Shown piece after piece: positions 1-8,048 of a stretch of DNA of 64,000 nt. Within the stretch, counting starts at the first letter, position 1. Each line of letters begins with the position of its first letter. The notes under the pieces are model-generated. The model saw nothing but the letters and a program-made list of their open reading frames with translations. It did not search any database and was not told where the DNA came from. The stretch comes from Bacteroidota bacterium (GTDB lineage: Bacteria; Bacteroidota; Bacteroidia; Chitinophagales; Chitinophagaceae): NCBI GenBank assembly GCA_018267615.1, contig JAFDYD010000018.1, forward strand, positions 124,001 through 188,000. Reading direction: 5' to 3'. Both the position numbers and the translations under genes were made by a program.

Positions 1-159
1 ATCGGTTTTCAAAGCGTACAGGTCGATGGAATCGCACCGGCAGGAGATGATGGAAAAATAGAGGTTCAAGTCAGTCAAGGAGAGGAAATTCTGTCTCGTT
101 ATGCTGACAACGTTTTTAAGAATCTATTTAACAGTGACATTAATTATACAATACACTAA
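1..159 (+). CDS. C-terminal end of an unidentified protein (partial)
   Basis: Frame 1 is open from the first base to a TAA at 157-159 and encodes 52 residues, including the run VDGIAPAGDDGKIEVQVSQG. The start lies outside the window. The stop is 10 bp before the next plus-strand start at 170, so the two genes are probably co-transcribed. No motif is recognisable in so short a fragment. The call rests only on the open frame and the tight spacing to the next gene. Confidence 0.45.
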   Translation: MGFQSVQVDGIAPAGDDGKIEVQVSQGEEILSRYADNVFKNLFNSDINYTIH

Positions 160-169
160 AAAACTTGTT

Positions 170-1300
170 ATGAAAAATGCCGTTTGTTTTTTCATTTTTA
201 CGATGACTATCTTAACGGGAAATTGCCAGAGCGACACACAAAAAGCTGATCAAAACAAAATCGAAAATACACCGGCAAAATCAGGATTTAGTTATCAGGC
301 TTTAACGCAGTTTTTTCAAACAACTGTGAGTTCCGGTTCTTCCGGAGGTTACGATTTTAAAGCAACATTGTTTGGAATTGAAAAACTATTTGCCAAGAAA
401 GATTTAAATTCCTCTGAGATTTATTTGAACGCAATGAAAATTCCGCGCAGACTAGAATTCGGACTCGGCTTACATAGGGCAAATACCGGAAGCGTAAGCT
501 TGGTTACAGCAGGTATAAAGTATGCGATTTGGAATGCCAGGGAGAAATCTGAAACAAATTTTCTAGAGCAAAACAATGGCGAATTAGGTGCCAAACTCTC
601 GTTGATTCTGAAAGCAAGAGATTCAGCAATCAAACTATTTCTAATTGCACACAGCGGCGATGCGGACAAAATGAAGCAATACGAGTCAGCCGCAATTAGT
701 TTTCACAAAAGTGAGAATATCAAAGATTTTCCGGACGAGATTCGAAACAAGTATGATGAAATTCTGATAGCATTTGGCGAGGATCCTGAAAATATTCTTA
801 GTTCCGCTCAGGACCTATACGATAAAATAGCAAAAGAAATAGATAAAAACGGATTACTCACAGTTAGCTTCAATCCGTCGTACAATTGGAATGGTAGGTC
901 GTTCGATTCCACTTCAATTAGTCTACGATATCTCAAAGGATTTGGGAACTATAAAAAACCGTGGAATTTTGACCTGGTGGCTTCGGAATCACTTTTTCCG
1001 GATACTTTTTTAGTGAAAAAAAATCTCGAGCGATCAATTATAATGCTGACTTTGGGACTAGATAAAACCCTGCTTTGCGATTCCAAACTAAATCCAGTCG
1101 TCGAGTTTGGGATTTTAGGGGAGATTGACTATATCGCAAGTAACCTTCGCAACGATGAAAAACGAAGTCAGTTTAAAATCGTAAATACTTTGATAATACA
1201 CATCAGTAAAGAGATTTCCCTACCAATTGTTCTAAAATATGACTTAGCCCATCCAAATTTGTTTGGAGTATTCAGTTTGCAGTGGAATTTAAAAAAATAA
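170..1300 (+). CDS. Secreted/lipoprotein-like protein of unknown function
   Basis: Encodes 376 residues from the ATG at 170. An upstream in-frame ATG at 101 would overlap the preceding gene and bury the signal sequence. The N-terminus (MKNAVCFFIFTMTILTGNC) is a hydrophobic export signal ending in a cysteine at residue 19, so it may be a lipoprotein, although the residue before Cys is Asn rather than Gly/Ala/Ser. The middle is charged and helical. The last 150 residues alternate polar and hydrophobic residues and end in an aromatic-rich FGVFSLQWNLKK, which resembles the last strand of an outer-membrane barrel. I do not recognise the family. It is followed by a second lipoprotein gene on the same strand. 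Confidence 0.7.
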   Translation: MKNAVCFFIFTMTILTGNCQSDTQKADQNKIENTPAKSGFSYQALTQFFQTTVSSGSSGGYDFKATLFGIEKLFAKKDLNSSEIYLNAMKIPRRLEFGLGLHRANTGSVSLVTAGIKYAIWNAREKSETNFLEQNNGELGAKLSLILKARDSAIKLFLIAHSGDADKMKQYESAAISFHKSENIKDFPDEIRNKYDEILIAFGEDPENILSSAQDLYDKIAKEIDKNGLLTVSFNPSYNWNGRSFDSTSISLRYLKGFGNYKKPWNFDLVASESLFPDTFLVKKNLERSIIMLTLGLDKTLLCDSKLNPVVEFGILGEIDYIASNLRNDEKRSQFKIVNTLIIHISKEISLPIVLKYDLAHPNLFGVFSLQWNLKK

Positions 1301-1389
1301 CCGATTCCCAACTTTTTTTGCCCGTCCACTTGTTCGCTAAATAAGTGATATCTCTTATAGGATTTATATTAATTCTAAAAACATAAAAA

Positions 1390-1875
1390 ATGAAAAAAAT
1401 AAATTCGCTTTTAATTTTTGGTGCAGCATTTATTTTAATTGCAAGTTGTCAGAAAAACACATCAACATCAAAGTTATCAACACCCGTATCAATGGAAATT
1501 ACAGGTGTTACTCTGGATTCAGCTTTTCAAATAAGTAACCCTATGTCATTTATTATAACGTTTCAAAGTTCAACTCTTTCGTTCCAAACTACCCCATATG
1601 ATCTTCCAATCTCAAATTCTGCTTGGTATCCCTCCGGAACTTGGCAAGGATTGAAACAGACATTCGACGTAACATCGCAAATAACGATGACTGTATATTT
1701 TAAGCTTCCTGGAAGCCAAGAATTATATCCGGAAGGGAATTATAGTGTTTTTAACTTTAGACCTGATGATAGAATGGGTACAACTCCCAATAATAGTCCG
1801 TCAACAATCTCTTTCATGAATACAGCTCCCGGAGTCGTATCGACCAAAATAACATTGTCTGTTATTTGGCAATAA
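1390..1875 (+). CDS. Small lipoprotein of unknown function
   Basis: Encodes 161 residues. The signal MKKINSLLIFGAAFILIASC ends in a convincing lipobox (I-A-S-C, Cys 20), followed by a Ser/Thr/Lys-rich linker as in surface lipoproteins of Bacteroidota. The body is rich in Thr, Ser and aromatic residues and looks all-beta. No conserved motif is recognised. It lies 89 bp after the preceding gene on the same strand and may belong to the same transcript. Function unknown. Confidence 0.72.
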   Translation: MKKINSLLIFGAAFILIASCQKNTSTSKLSTPVSMEITGVTLDSAFQISNPMSFIITFQSSTLSFQTTPYDLPISNSAWYPSGTWQGLKQTFDVTSQITMTVYFKLPGSQELYPEGNYSVFNFRPDDRMGTTPNNSPSTISFMNTAPGVVSTKITLSVIWQ

Positions 1876-2303
1876 TTGTTCTTTTTGAATACAAACGAAA
1901 TTTTTTGGGGTACGATTTTAAATAATGGTTAATTCGATAAAATTTTCCAGATAGATTCAGGTCCGAAATATTCCTGGTCATATGTTTAAAAAACGTATTT
2001 CAAAGCAATTTCGAATTTTTGCACTTGCAGATGCTTTGATTATCCCCAAGTGTTAACGGTGATTTAAGGAGTTTATTTACGGCATTATTTTTTTCTTACT
2101 TTTCCGAAAAAGGAACAGGAGTTCAAATATTGAGCGGCCTCCTTTAGTCTATAGGTCAGGCGGTCGATGGACGTTGGATTCATTCGTTTTCCGAAGCTGC
2201 AAACGCTCGAAATATTTATTATTCTGCGTTAATTCTCGTTGGCAATTTTTACAATCATGAGGAAAAGGCATGGAGAAAAATATTCTTAAGGGAAATGTTT
2301 TCA
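1876..2303. other. Intergenic stretch with a coding-like remnant
   Basis: No full gene is supported. On the plus strand the frame running from about 2151 to the TAA at 2325-2327 reads as protein-like sequence (containing WIHSFSEAANARNIYYSALI). It has no start codon, is preceded by an in-frame TAG, and runs 24 bp into the convergent end of the mobC-like gene. It is best read as a decayed gene end. Confidence 0.35.
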
Positions 2304-4277
2304 TTAGATTTTTTTGCAAACTACTAAGGATATCAATCCGGGTGAATTAACCATTATTTGCAACTGTGATTCGACCAGAAATTCAATATCGCTTTTAATG
2401 GTTCGATATTTTAAGGTCAAAACTTCTTTGTCAATTTTTTGAACATCGGGAATAGGGGACCGATTTATCGGGTGCATGAAGTTTTCGGAACCAATCTGAG
2501 CATGAAAGATTTTTTTCAAAATCCGTTGTCCCGGATTATCTGCCACCAGTCCTACAAATTCGCCAGATGACAAAGTACCTATAGCTGAAGCAGGTACGGC
2601 AGAATCCAAATTCTTTGATTTGCTGATAGAAACATTGTTGCTGCTTACTGAAAAGCTTTGTTTTGACTGATTGATTCTTCCAAAGCGTTTAGTCAATTGG
2701 TCCGCCGTTTCACCTGTTACCTGACCCGCAATTACATTACCCATAATGTTCATGATTACATCAGCCTGTTCTTTCCCGTAATCTTTTTTTAATTGGCTCA
2801 GATCCTGTACAGCAAGTGTCGTTGAAATTTTATTCGATCTCGCTGTTGCGATCAGTGTGTCGATATTATTCAGGTACAATGTCGGAAATTCATCGAAGAT
2901 CAGGCTGCAAGGTACGCCTCCTTTCCTGTTGACTAATTTTATCATGCGATTGACAAAAAGTGAGAGTACTGCACCATAAGTTTGAATTTTTTCCGGGGTA
3001 TTTCCAGCACAAAATATTTTTGGTTTTTTCGGATCGTTGATATCAAGTGTAAAATCTTTCCCGCTCATGACATAATACAATTGCGGTGACGCCAGCCTGG
3101 CCATTGCGATTTTAGCTCCCGCAATTTGGCCTTCAAGTTGCTCCATGGCGTTGTTGAGATAAGCCGTGACAAATGGATTGACTAAAGGTTCTATTTCCGA
3201 TTCCATCCGCAATATGGAAAATAGTTTTTCATAATCAACCTGCAAGAGTTCGATGACGTGAGGGAGTGTGCAATATTCACCACCGTTAAATTTTTTTAAA
3301 TACCAGATAATTGCTGTCAAAAATATGATTGGTGATTCAACCCAAAAATCACCCTGTTTGCGAATCCACTCCCGGTTCAATCCAAGCATGATAGTACGCG
3401 CGGATTCGGAGGCATCCGTGATATCAAACATTAAATCGGGATCAAGCGGATTGCAACGATGACTGCGGGAAAGGTCATCAAAATTAATGATGCAAAATTC
3501 AGGGCGTACATTATAGGCGTCTTTATTTTCCTGAAACAAATTGTAAGCAAGCGATGTGAGGTCGTCGTATTTAAAATCATATATAAACATGGCGAACCCT
3601 TTTTGTAGATGTTGTTGAATTACATTTCTGATCACAAAAATTGTTTTACCGGAACCTGGATTGCCACAGACCAGAGTTCCGCGAAAAGGATTGATAATAT
3701 TGATCCATCCTTTCCGCATTTTTCCTTTGTATTTATAGGTTGTAGGTAGATTGATCGAATATTCATTTTGCAAAAGGCGTTCTTCCTGGGGAAAGGTTTC
3801 GTTTTCTTTGTTGAAAATATCTTCCGTTTGTCTCCAATTAATAATTCGGGAGAGCAGGGTGCCGCCGGCAATCATGAGAAGATAGCCAATGGAAGTGATG
3901 ACTATGTATGATTTTGCTTTCTCATTTCTACTCATATCAAGATTCCAAAAAAAGTCACTAAAAAAATAAACTGCGAGCCCTGATGAAAATAGACTGACAC
4001 AGGTCATCCATTTTAGTTTTTCATTTTTTCTTCCACGCGATCCTAAGAATGAAATGAATAAAAATACCGCCGCAAATATTTTTGCCCGAAAGCCATCAAG
4101 CAGTCCTGTCCGTTCCACATTTATAATCAACTGATCGGTGAACTTTGAAGAAATGTTCCAGCTTTCGAAAGTGTCGTAACCTGTATAATAAAAATGCAGC
4201 AGTAAAATAATAATACTAATAATTCTTGTGAGTTCCAGAATTTTTCTGAGGCCCTGGGTACTCTCTCCGGTGTCCAT
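2304..4277 (-). CDS. mobC: Conjugative coupling protein, MobC/TraG-VirD4 type ATPase
   Basis: Type IV coupling protein of 657 residues that links the relaxosome to the conjugation channel at the inner membrane. The N-terminal 145 residues hold about four hydrophobic segments. Walker A is GNPGSGKT near residues 205-212, and Walker B is SLIFDEFP near residue 460, followed by a TraG/TraM-recognition-like C-terminal half (ATARSNKISTTLAVQDLSQL). The start ATG at 4277 is preceded by AAGGAGGAG, an unusually strong Shine-Dalgarno for Bacteroidota. It follows the relaxase gene by 9 bp, giving the mobA-mobB-mobC order of Bacteroides conjugative transposons. Family assignment is firm; the Bacteroides name mobC is by analogy. 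Confidence 0.92.
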   Translation of the reverse strand: MDTGESTQGLRKILELTRIISIIILLLHFYYTGYDTFESWNISSKFTDQLIINVERTGLLDGFRAKIFAAVFLFISFLGSRGRKNEKLKWMTCVSLFSSGLAVYFFSDFFWNLDMSRNEKAKSYIVITSIGYLLMIAGGTLLSRIINWRQTEDIFNKENETFPQEERLLQNEYSINLPTTYKYKGKMRKGWINIINPFRGTLVCGNPGSGKTIFVIRNVIQQHLQKGFAMFIYDFKYDDLTSLAYNLFQENKDAYNVRPEFCIINFDDLSRSHRCNPLDPDLMFDITDASESARTIMLGLNREWIRKQGDFWVESPIIFLTAIIWYLKKFNGGEYCTLPHVIELLQVDYEKLFSILRMESEIEPLVNPFVTAYLNNAMEQLEGQIAGAKIAMARLASPQLYYVMSGKDFTLDINDPKKPKIFCAGNTPEKIQTYGAVLSLFVNRMIKLVNRKGGVPCSLIFDEFPTLYLNNIDTLIATARSNKISTTLAVQDLSQLKKDYGKEQADVIMNIMGNVIAGQVTGETADQLTKRFGRINQSKQSFSVSSNNVSISKSKNLDSAVPASAIGTLSSGEFVGLVADNPGQRILKKIFHAQIGSENFMHPINRSPIPDVQKIDKEVLTLKYRTIKSDIEFLVESQLQIMVNSPGLISLVVCKKI

Positions 4278-4286
4278 ATCTCCTCC

Positions 4287-5543
4287 TTATCTTTTTCTTT
4301 TAGTTTTCTTTTTTTGTCTTAGCTCGTAGGGTAATTCAGAATAATCATTTGCTGGTTTCAATAGCTCGTTTAAAATTTCATTGGGTGACGAGATTGACGC
4401 AAGCGTATTTTCATTTGGAGACAATTTATTTCCTGCTTCTTGTTCTTGTTGTTGCTCTTTAACAAGCTTATTATTCTCACCAGCTAAATCCATTTTATTT
4501 TCGAATCTTGACAGCATTCCCTTCGCACTGTATTCTTTTCCAAGATCACTCCCGTTCAAAACACATTTGGATTTAAGATCAACATATGTCAGACCATAGA
4601 TAATTCCTTTTTCATTTTGTCGTAACACCAGCGCAATATTTTCTTTTTGCAAGCCGGTTTTAAGTTGCTCCATATTTTTTGGTGAGCTCAGCAGCGTCCA
4701 ATCAATTCTTGATTTTATACGGGGAACAAAACTTTTTCTTGTTTTTCTGTTTTCTTCAAAAATCTTATCCAGATTTTTAACTGTTGGCTTGTTATAAAAA
4801 TCGCTCGCTTTAATCGGCACACCGATCTTTTTGCCATTCCCGTCCAGGGCGTGATATAGCAAACCATTATTTTTAAAAACTCTTGACCCCTCCCCTCCCC
4901 GCTCGGCCCTCATGTTGTATAACTGAAGCACCGCATTTAATTCAGGAATCGATGTATACTTATATTCGTTGAGCACATGAATGAGCACATTCTGCATCGC
5001 GTTTTTCGTCTCTGATTTCCCATATCGAACTTTTGCATCAACGGGTTTTAAAAAATATTTCTGAACGTTTTCCTTATCGATTGCACTGAGCAACGAAAAT
5101 TTTTTTTCGATATCGCGACAAGCCTTGAAGGATTTATCCCTTCCAAGATTTCTTTCAGGTATTTTCTTACCGTCTGATCGTATGAAAGAACTTACGATAT
5201 GCAGGTGGGGATGACCGGCGTCATGGTGCTCATAGACCAGGTATGGCTGGTCTCCAAATCCGATCTTTTGCATGTACTCTTTTGCTATGGCAACAAGCTT
5301 CTCTGAACCTATCTTTTCAGACGAGTGAAAGTTGACCGAAACGTGCAACGTATTCACCTTTGCACGGTTGTTTAATTCATTCAAATTTTTAAAGCGGTTT
5401 ATTTTTTCATGAAAATTTATTTTCAGTTTGCATGCCAAAAAGTTTTCTGCATGTATTAGTTCCGCGACGTTTCGTTGCACTTTTTTTTCGTTATAGTTAA
5501 GCACTCGTTTTACGGTTCTCGATGTATGTATTACTGCGACCAT
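4287..5543 (-). CDS. mobB: Relaxase/mobilisation nuclease, MobB type (MOBP)
   Basis: DNA relaxase of 418 residues that nicks oriT and pilots the strand during conjugation. The metal-binding histidine motif HHDAGHPHLHIV is at residues 106-117. A candidate catalytic Tyr is Y17 in NYNEKKV, the usual place in this family. The C-terminal third is charged and low complexity (KLVKEQQQEQEAG, ending in KKKTKRKR), suited to DNA or partner contacts. It overlaps mobA by 13 bp and is followed at 9 bp by mobC, so the three are one translationally linked operon. Confidence 0.93.
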   Translation of the reverse strand: MVAVIHTSRTVKRVLNYNEKKVQRNVAELIHAENFLACKLKINFHEKINRFKNLNELNNRAKVNTLHVSVNFHSSEKIGSEKLVAIAKEYMQKIGFGDQPYLVYEHHDAGHPHLHIVSSFIRSDGKKIPERNLGRDKSFKACRDIEKKFSLLSAIDKENVQKYFLKPVDAKVRYGKSETKNAMQNVLIHVLNEYKYTSIPELNAVLQLYNMRAERGGEGSRVFKNNGLLYHALDGNGKKIGVPIKASDFYNKPTVKNLDKIFEENRKTRKSFVPRIKSRIDWTLLSSPKNMEQLKTGLQKENIALVLRQNEKGIIYGLTYVDLKSKCVLNGSDLGKEYSAKGMLSRFENKMDLAGENNKLVKEQQQEQEAGNKLSPNENTLASISSPNEILNELLKPANDYSELPYELRQKKKTKRKR

Positions 5544-5920
5544 ATTTTATAAAGCTGGTTTACCCGTTCGTTGATCAGTTCAATTTTTTGAAAAAGGATT
5601 TTTTTATCGTCTTCATTTTTTACGGCCCACAATTGGATCTCTGAAACGCGGTGAAGCAAATGCAGTTTATGAACTGCCTGGTTAAAATTGTTGCCAATTG
5701 CATTGAGTTCTTTTTTTAATTCAAGCATATCTTTTAAAAAATCATCAACGGACACGTTTCGATATTTTACATTGACCGGTTTTTTCAAAAGTATCTTTCG
5801 GCAATATTCACTTAATGGAGAGCCGGACGTATTGGCGAACAATTCTTCCAGGAGTCTTTGCTCTGTGTCATTTAACCTGATCGTAAGCCAATGATTTCTT
5901 ATTTCTTTCTCTTTTCCCAT
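5531..5920 (-). CDS. mobA: Relaxosome accessory protein, MobA/MobC-type ribbon-helix-helix
   Basis: I place the start at the ATG at 5920 (129 residues, beginning MGKEKEIRNHWLTIRLND). A longer in-frame reading from a GTG at 6007 (158 residues) has no ribosome-binding site and would run through the inverted repeats taken here as oriT. The N-terminal WLTIRLNDTEQRLLEELF is typical of a ribbon-helix-helix DNA-binding domain, and the C-terminal half is helical with an NNFNQAVHKLH stretch seen in plasmid mobilisation proteins. It should bind oriT and position the relaxase. It overlaps mobB. Confidence 0.85.
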   Translation of the reverse strand: MGKEKEIRNHWLTIRLNDTEQRLLEELFANTSGSPLSEYCRKILLKKPVNVKYRNVSVDDFLKDMLELKKELNAIGNNFNQAVHKLHLLHRVSEIQLWAVKNEDDKKILFQKIELINERVNQLYKIWSQ

Positions 5921-5960
5921 AATCACTATGTTTTCAAAAGCACGACTTCGGAGTGATTTT

Positions 5961-6022
5961 CCTGCCGACTGCTGAGGCAGGGCAAGTTTCAAATGTGGCC
6001 GTGCCACATTTGTACAACTTGC
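5961..6022. other. oriT: Candidate origin of transfer (oriT)
   Basis: Just upstream of mobA lie two inverted repeats. The first is CCTGCC (5961-5966) with GGCAGG (5976-5981). The second is GCAAGTTTCAAATGTGGC (5982-5999), a 3-nt spacer, then the matching arm at 6003-6022, which differs only by two extra bases. Adjacent hairpins directly ahead of mobA-mobB are the usual position of oriT in mobilisable Bacteroidota elements. The nick site is not identified. Position and structure are seen; the function is inferred. Confidence 0.55.
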
Positions 6023-6101
6023 TAACCGCTGCGAAGCGAAGGCGGTTTTAGTTTTTTAAAATCTTGGTGAGGCTTGGAATTTACCGGAGTCAATTATTTT
6101 T

Positions 6102-6974
6102 TTATTTGATTCCACACAGAAAATCATTGACATCTTTATACTGCCTATACAATTTTCTGCCATCGATGTATGAATGAGATCTTTTTAGTGCATGAGAAAT
6201 AATCCGATTGCCAGGTTCATCATTGTCGATTAATAAACGAACCGTTTTGTATTGATCCATCAGTGGGATACTTTTTTCAAAAAATGACAAGGAGTTAAGT
6301 ATTAGAAAATCGGATTCCAGACTATTATCGGGAAACAAAACCTGCCAGCTAAGGAAATCAAAAAATCCTTCAAAGACCGCGAGATCATCTGATGCGGGAT
6401 GTTTGATCAGCGTGATGTCTTTCGGGGAAGAGCTTCCTTTGAAATACTTATTGCTCAGTTCATAACCACCCTGTTTGTTTTTAAAACCAATTGCAAAAAA
6501 GTTTTTTTCAGCAAATTCAAATTCGACTTCGCAACAGTGTTTTTGTGCCACATTTAGAGGAATCCGGCGCTGGTGCAGGTATTGAAACAGTGCTCCAGAA
6601 TTCAATGTCGAAATTTTTTTTATTACGATAAAACTTTCGTCAACCTCTTCTATCAGGATGTTTTTTTGTGGCACAATTTCAAGATGGGCAAAACCTGAAA
6701 ATTGCTGTATCAAATCTTTGATAGAGCAGTCAAAATATCTTATTCCAAAATCAACCAGCGTTGTTCCCTTTCCCTCGCCGAAATCATACCAGCGATTAAG
6801 TCTCCGGTTGACTTTAAAGGAAGGTGTTTTTTCGTTTCTGAAAGGAGAAAAAAACCAGTAATTGTTGCCTTTGATTTTTGAAGGTGAAATACCCAGTGTT
6901 GAAAGGTAACTGACGATATCGATCTGGTTGATTTGGGAACAGGAAAGTATCTTTTTTTTAGTTTCTGTACTCAT
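6102..6974 (-). CDS. Mobile-element primase-like protein (CHC2-like fold plus Toprim)
   Basis: Encodes 290 residues in the size and layout of the CHC2/Toprim primases of Bacteroidota conjugative elements. The N-terminal domain (about residues 15-93) aligns with the DnaG zinc domain through FRNEKTPSFKVN and YDFGEGKGTTLVDF, but the DnaG Cys and His zinc ligands are absent (SPFR where DnaG has CPFH, and no CxxC). The Toprim part has E202 in AVFEGFFDF and DNDEPG at 250-255, so metal-binding residues remain. Probably primes the transferred strand. It is transcribed towards mobA and separated from it by the oriT region. Confidence 0.85.
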   Translation of the reverse strand: MSTETKKKILSCSQINQIDIVSYLSTLGISPSKIKGNNYWFFSPFRNEKTPSFKVNRRLNRWYDFGEGKGTTLVDFGIRYFDCSIKDLIQQFSGFAHLEIVPQKNILIEEVDESFIVIKKISTLNSGALFQYLHQRRIPLNVAQKHCCEVEFEFAEKNFFAIGFKNKQGGYELSNKYFKGSSSPKDITLIKHPASDDLAVFEGFFDFLSWQVLFPDNSLESDFLILNSLSFFEKSIPLMDQYKTVRLLIDNDEPGNRIISHALKRSHSYIDGRKLYRQYKDVNDFLCGIK

Positions 6975-7055
6975 AACACGATTCTTTTTTCACGATTCAA
7001 AATTACTGACGTTTTTGACAACAAAGGAACCTCTTCAAATTCTGAAGGGGTCGTT

Positions 7056-7088
7056 TTGCGTTTTGAAATGATGGTTGAAATAAATTTG
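7056..7088 (+). promoter_or_regulatory. Bacteroidota-type promoter for the gene at 7118
   Basis: A TTG at 7056-7058 and TAAATTTG at 7081-7088 are separated by 22 nt, matching the TTG-N17-23-TAnnTTTG pattern used by the primary sigma factor of Bacteroidota. The ATG at 7118 follows 29 nt later. Divergent from the primase gene. Confidence 0.55.
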
Positions 7089-7117
7089 TCATAAAATTTC
7101 AAAACAAAAAATATTTT

Positions 7118-7402
7118 ATGCCAGCAAAAGAAATATCAAAATTCTATGAGGCGGTTCTTTGCAGCCCGGGTATGGAAGACAGTGTAAGAATCGATATCAA
7201 AGTAAGTCGTAAAAATATTTTATTGATCAGCCGTTTGATAGAACACGGGTTAAAGCTTGAAGAAAATAAGAAGGATCCAATTTTTTTCCAGATTACTGCC
7301 GAAAGTTTTGGAGAGCTTGAACAGGTGCGTGAGGAGTTTTTGAAAAAAGGAGGGCTCAATGAATTTTACCAAAAATTAAAATCATTTTCAGAGCTCGCCT
7401 GA
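7118..7402 (+). CDS. Small protein of unknown function beside the mob module
   Basis: Encodes 94 residues (MPAKEISKFYEAVLCSPGME...), mostly helical in its second half and without a signal or membrane segment. A promoter match sits just upstream. It is divergent from the primase gene and its last 15 bp overlap the end of the convergent radC-like gene. I do not recognise a domain. Genes of this size are common next to mob/radC genes in these elements, which is the only hint of a role. Confidence 0.65.
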   Translation: MPAKEISKFYEAVLCSPGMEDSVRIDIKVSRKNILLISRLIEHGLKLEENKKDPIFFQITAESFGELEQVREEFLKKGGLNEFYQKLKSFSELA

Positions 7403-7858
7403 ATCAGCAAAGGAATGATAACCTTCCTCGCTTATGATGATATGGTCGAGTACTTTGATGTCAAAATATTTTCCGGCTTCGCTGATCTTACTGGTAAGCT
7501 CCAAATCTGCTTTACTTGGATCAAGGCTTCCGCTGGGATGGTTGTGGGCAAGAATGATATTCACCGCACTTGATTTAAGTACGACCGCATAAATTAATTT
7601 CGGATCGGCGACGGTGCCCGTAATTCCGCCTGTAGACATTTCATAAATTCCGAGGACTTTATTGGCACGATTGAGGAGCATCACTTTGAATTGTTCCTGC
7701 AATTCAATTTTGTTTTTGTCCCATGTCTGGTAAAAAATTTCATAAGCGTCTTTCGAATTTTTGATTTTGGGTCTTGTTGAAGGTTTTACTTTTGATTTGT
7801 AAATAAGTTCCACTTCTGTTACATAAAAATTTTCATTTCGAATCATTACCGTTTCCAT
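7388..7858 (-). CDS. radC: RadC/JAB-domain protein
   Basis: Encodes 156 residues that correspond to the JAB/MPN half of RadC without the N-terminal helix-hairpin-helix part, as usual for copies on mobile elements. The JAMM metal site is HNHPSGSLDPSKAD, with histidines 105 and 107 and the aspartate at 118; the upstream glutamate is probably in the 52-56 region. The biochemical role of RadC is unsettled; mobile copies are often linked to anti-restriction or DNA processing. The long hairpin at 7902-8010 lies in its upstream region. Confidence 0.9.
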   Translation of the reverse strand: METVMIRNENFYVTEVELIYKSKVKPSTRPKIKNSKDAYEIFYQTWDKNKIELQEQFKVMLLNRANKVLGIYEMSTGGITGTVADPKLIYAVVLKSSAVNIILAHNHPSGSLDPSKADLELTSKISEAGKYFDIKVLDHIIISEEGYHSFADSGEL

Positions 7859-7901
7859 AAATCATTTTTTAAGTTTTAAAAATTAATTATGGAAAATTTT
7901 C

Positions 7902-8010
7902 AGGATGCCGGATGAACAGGCTCAAGGAGGAACGCAATAAATGAAAGCTATGTGCGTAAGCCCTTAGTGTTTATGGCGTAGTTCCTTGAAGCCTTTTCAT
8001 AAGGCATCCT
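7902..8010. ncRNA. 109-nt imperfect long hairpin, possible structured RNA
   Basis: The outer arms start AGGATGCC (7902-7909) and end GGCATCCT (8003-8010) and stay complementary for about 30 nt, including AGGCT with AGCCT-like pairing and AAGGA with TTCCTT. An inner stem ACGCAATAAA (7932-7941) pairs with TTTATGGCGT (7970-7979) with one mismatch, leaving a 28-nt loop. It lies between the protease gene and radC, so on the minus strand it could be a radC leader or a 3' structure of the protease transcript. No long T-run follows, so it is not a simple terminator. It is not a known RNA family that I can name. Confidence 0.45.
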
Positions 8011-8048
8011 AAATTTGTGGAATGATTAATTCAAAAAAAAACTGCATT

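Noticed and set aside
2151..2327. Plus-strand open frame with protein-like sequence at the end of mobC
   Set aside because: No start codon, an in-frame TAG just before it, and overlap with the convergent mobC end. Noted as a possible remnant, not called as a gene.
5921..6007. N-terminal extension of mobA from a GTG
   Set aside because: No ribosome-binding site and it runs through the oriT-like inverted repeats; the ATG at 5920 gives a normal ribbon-helix-helix start.
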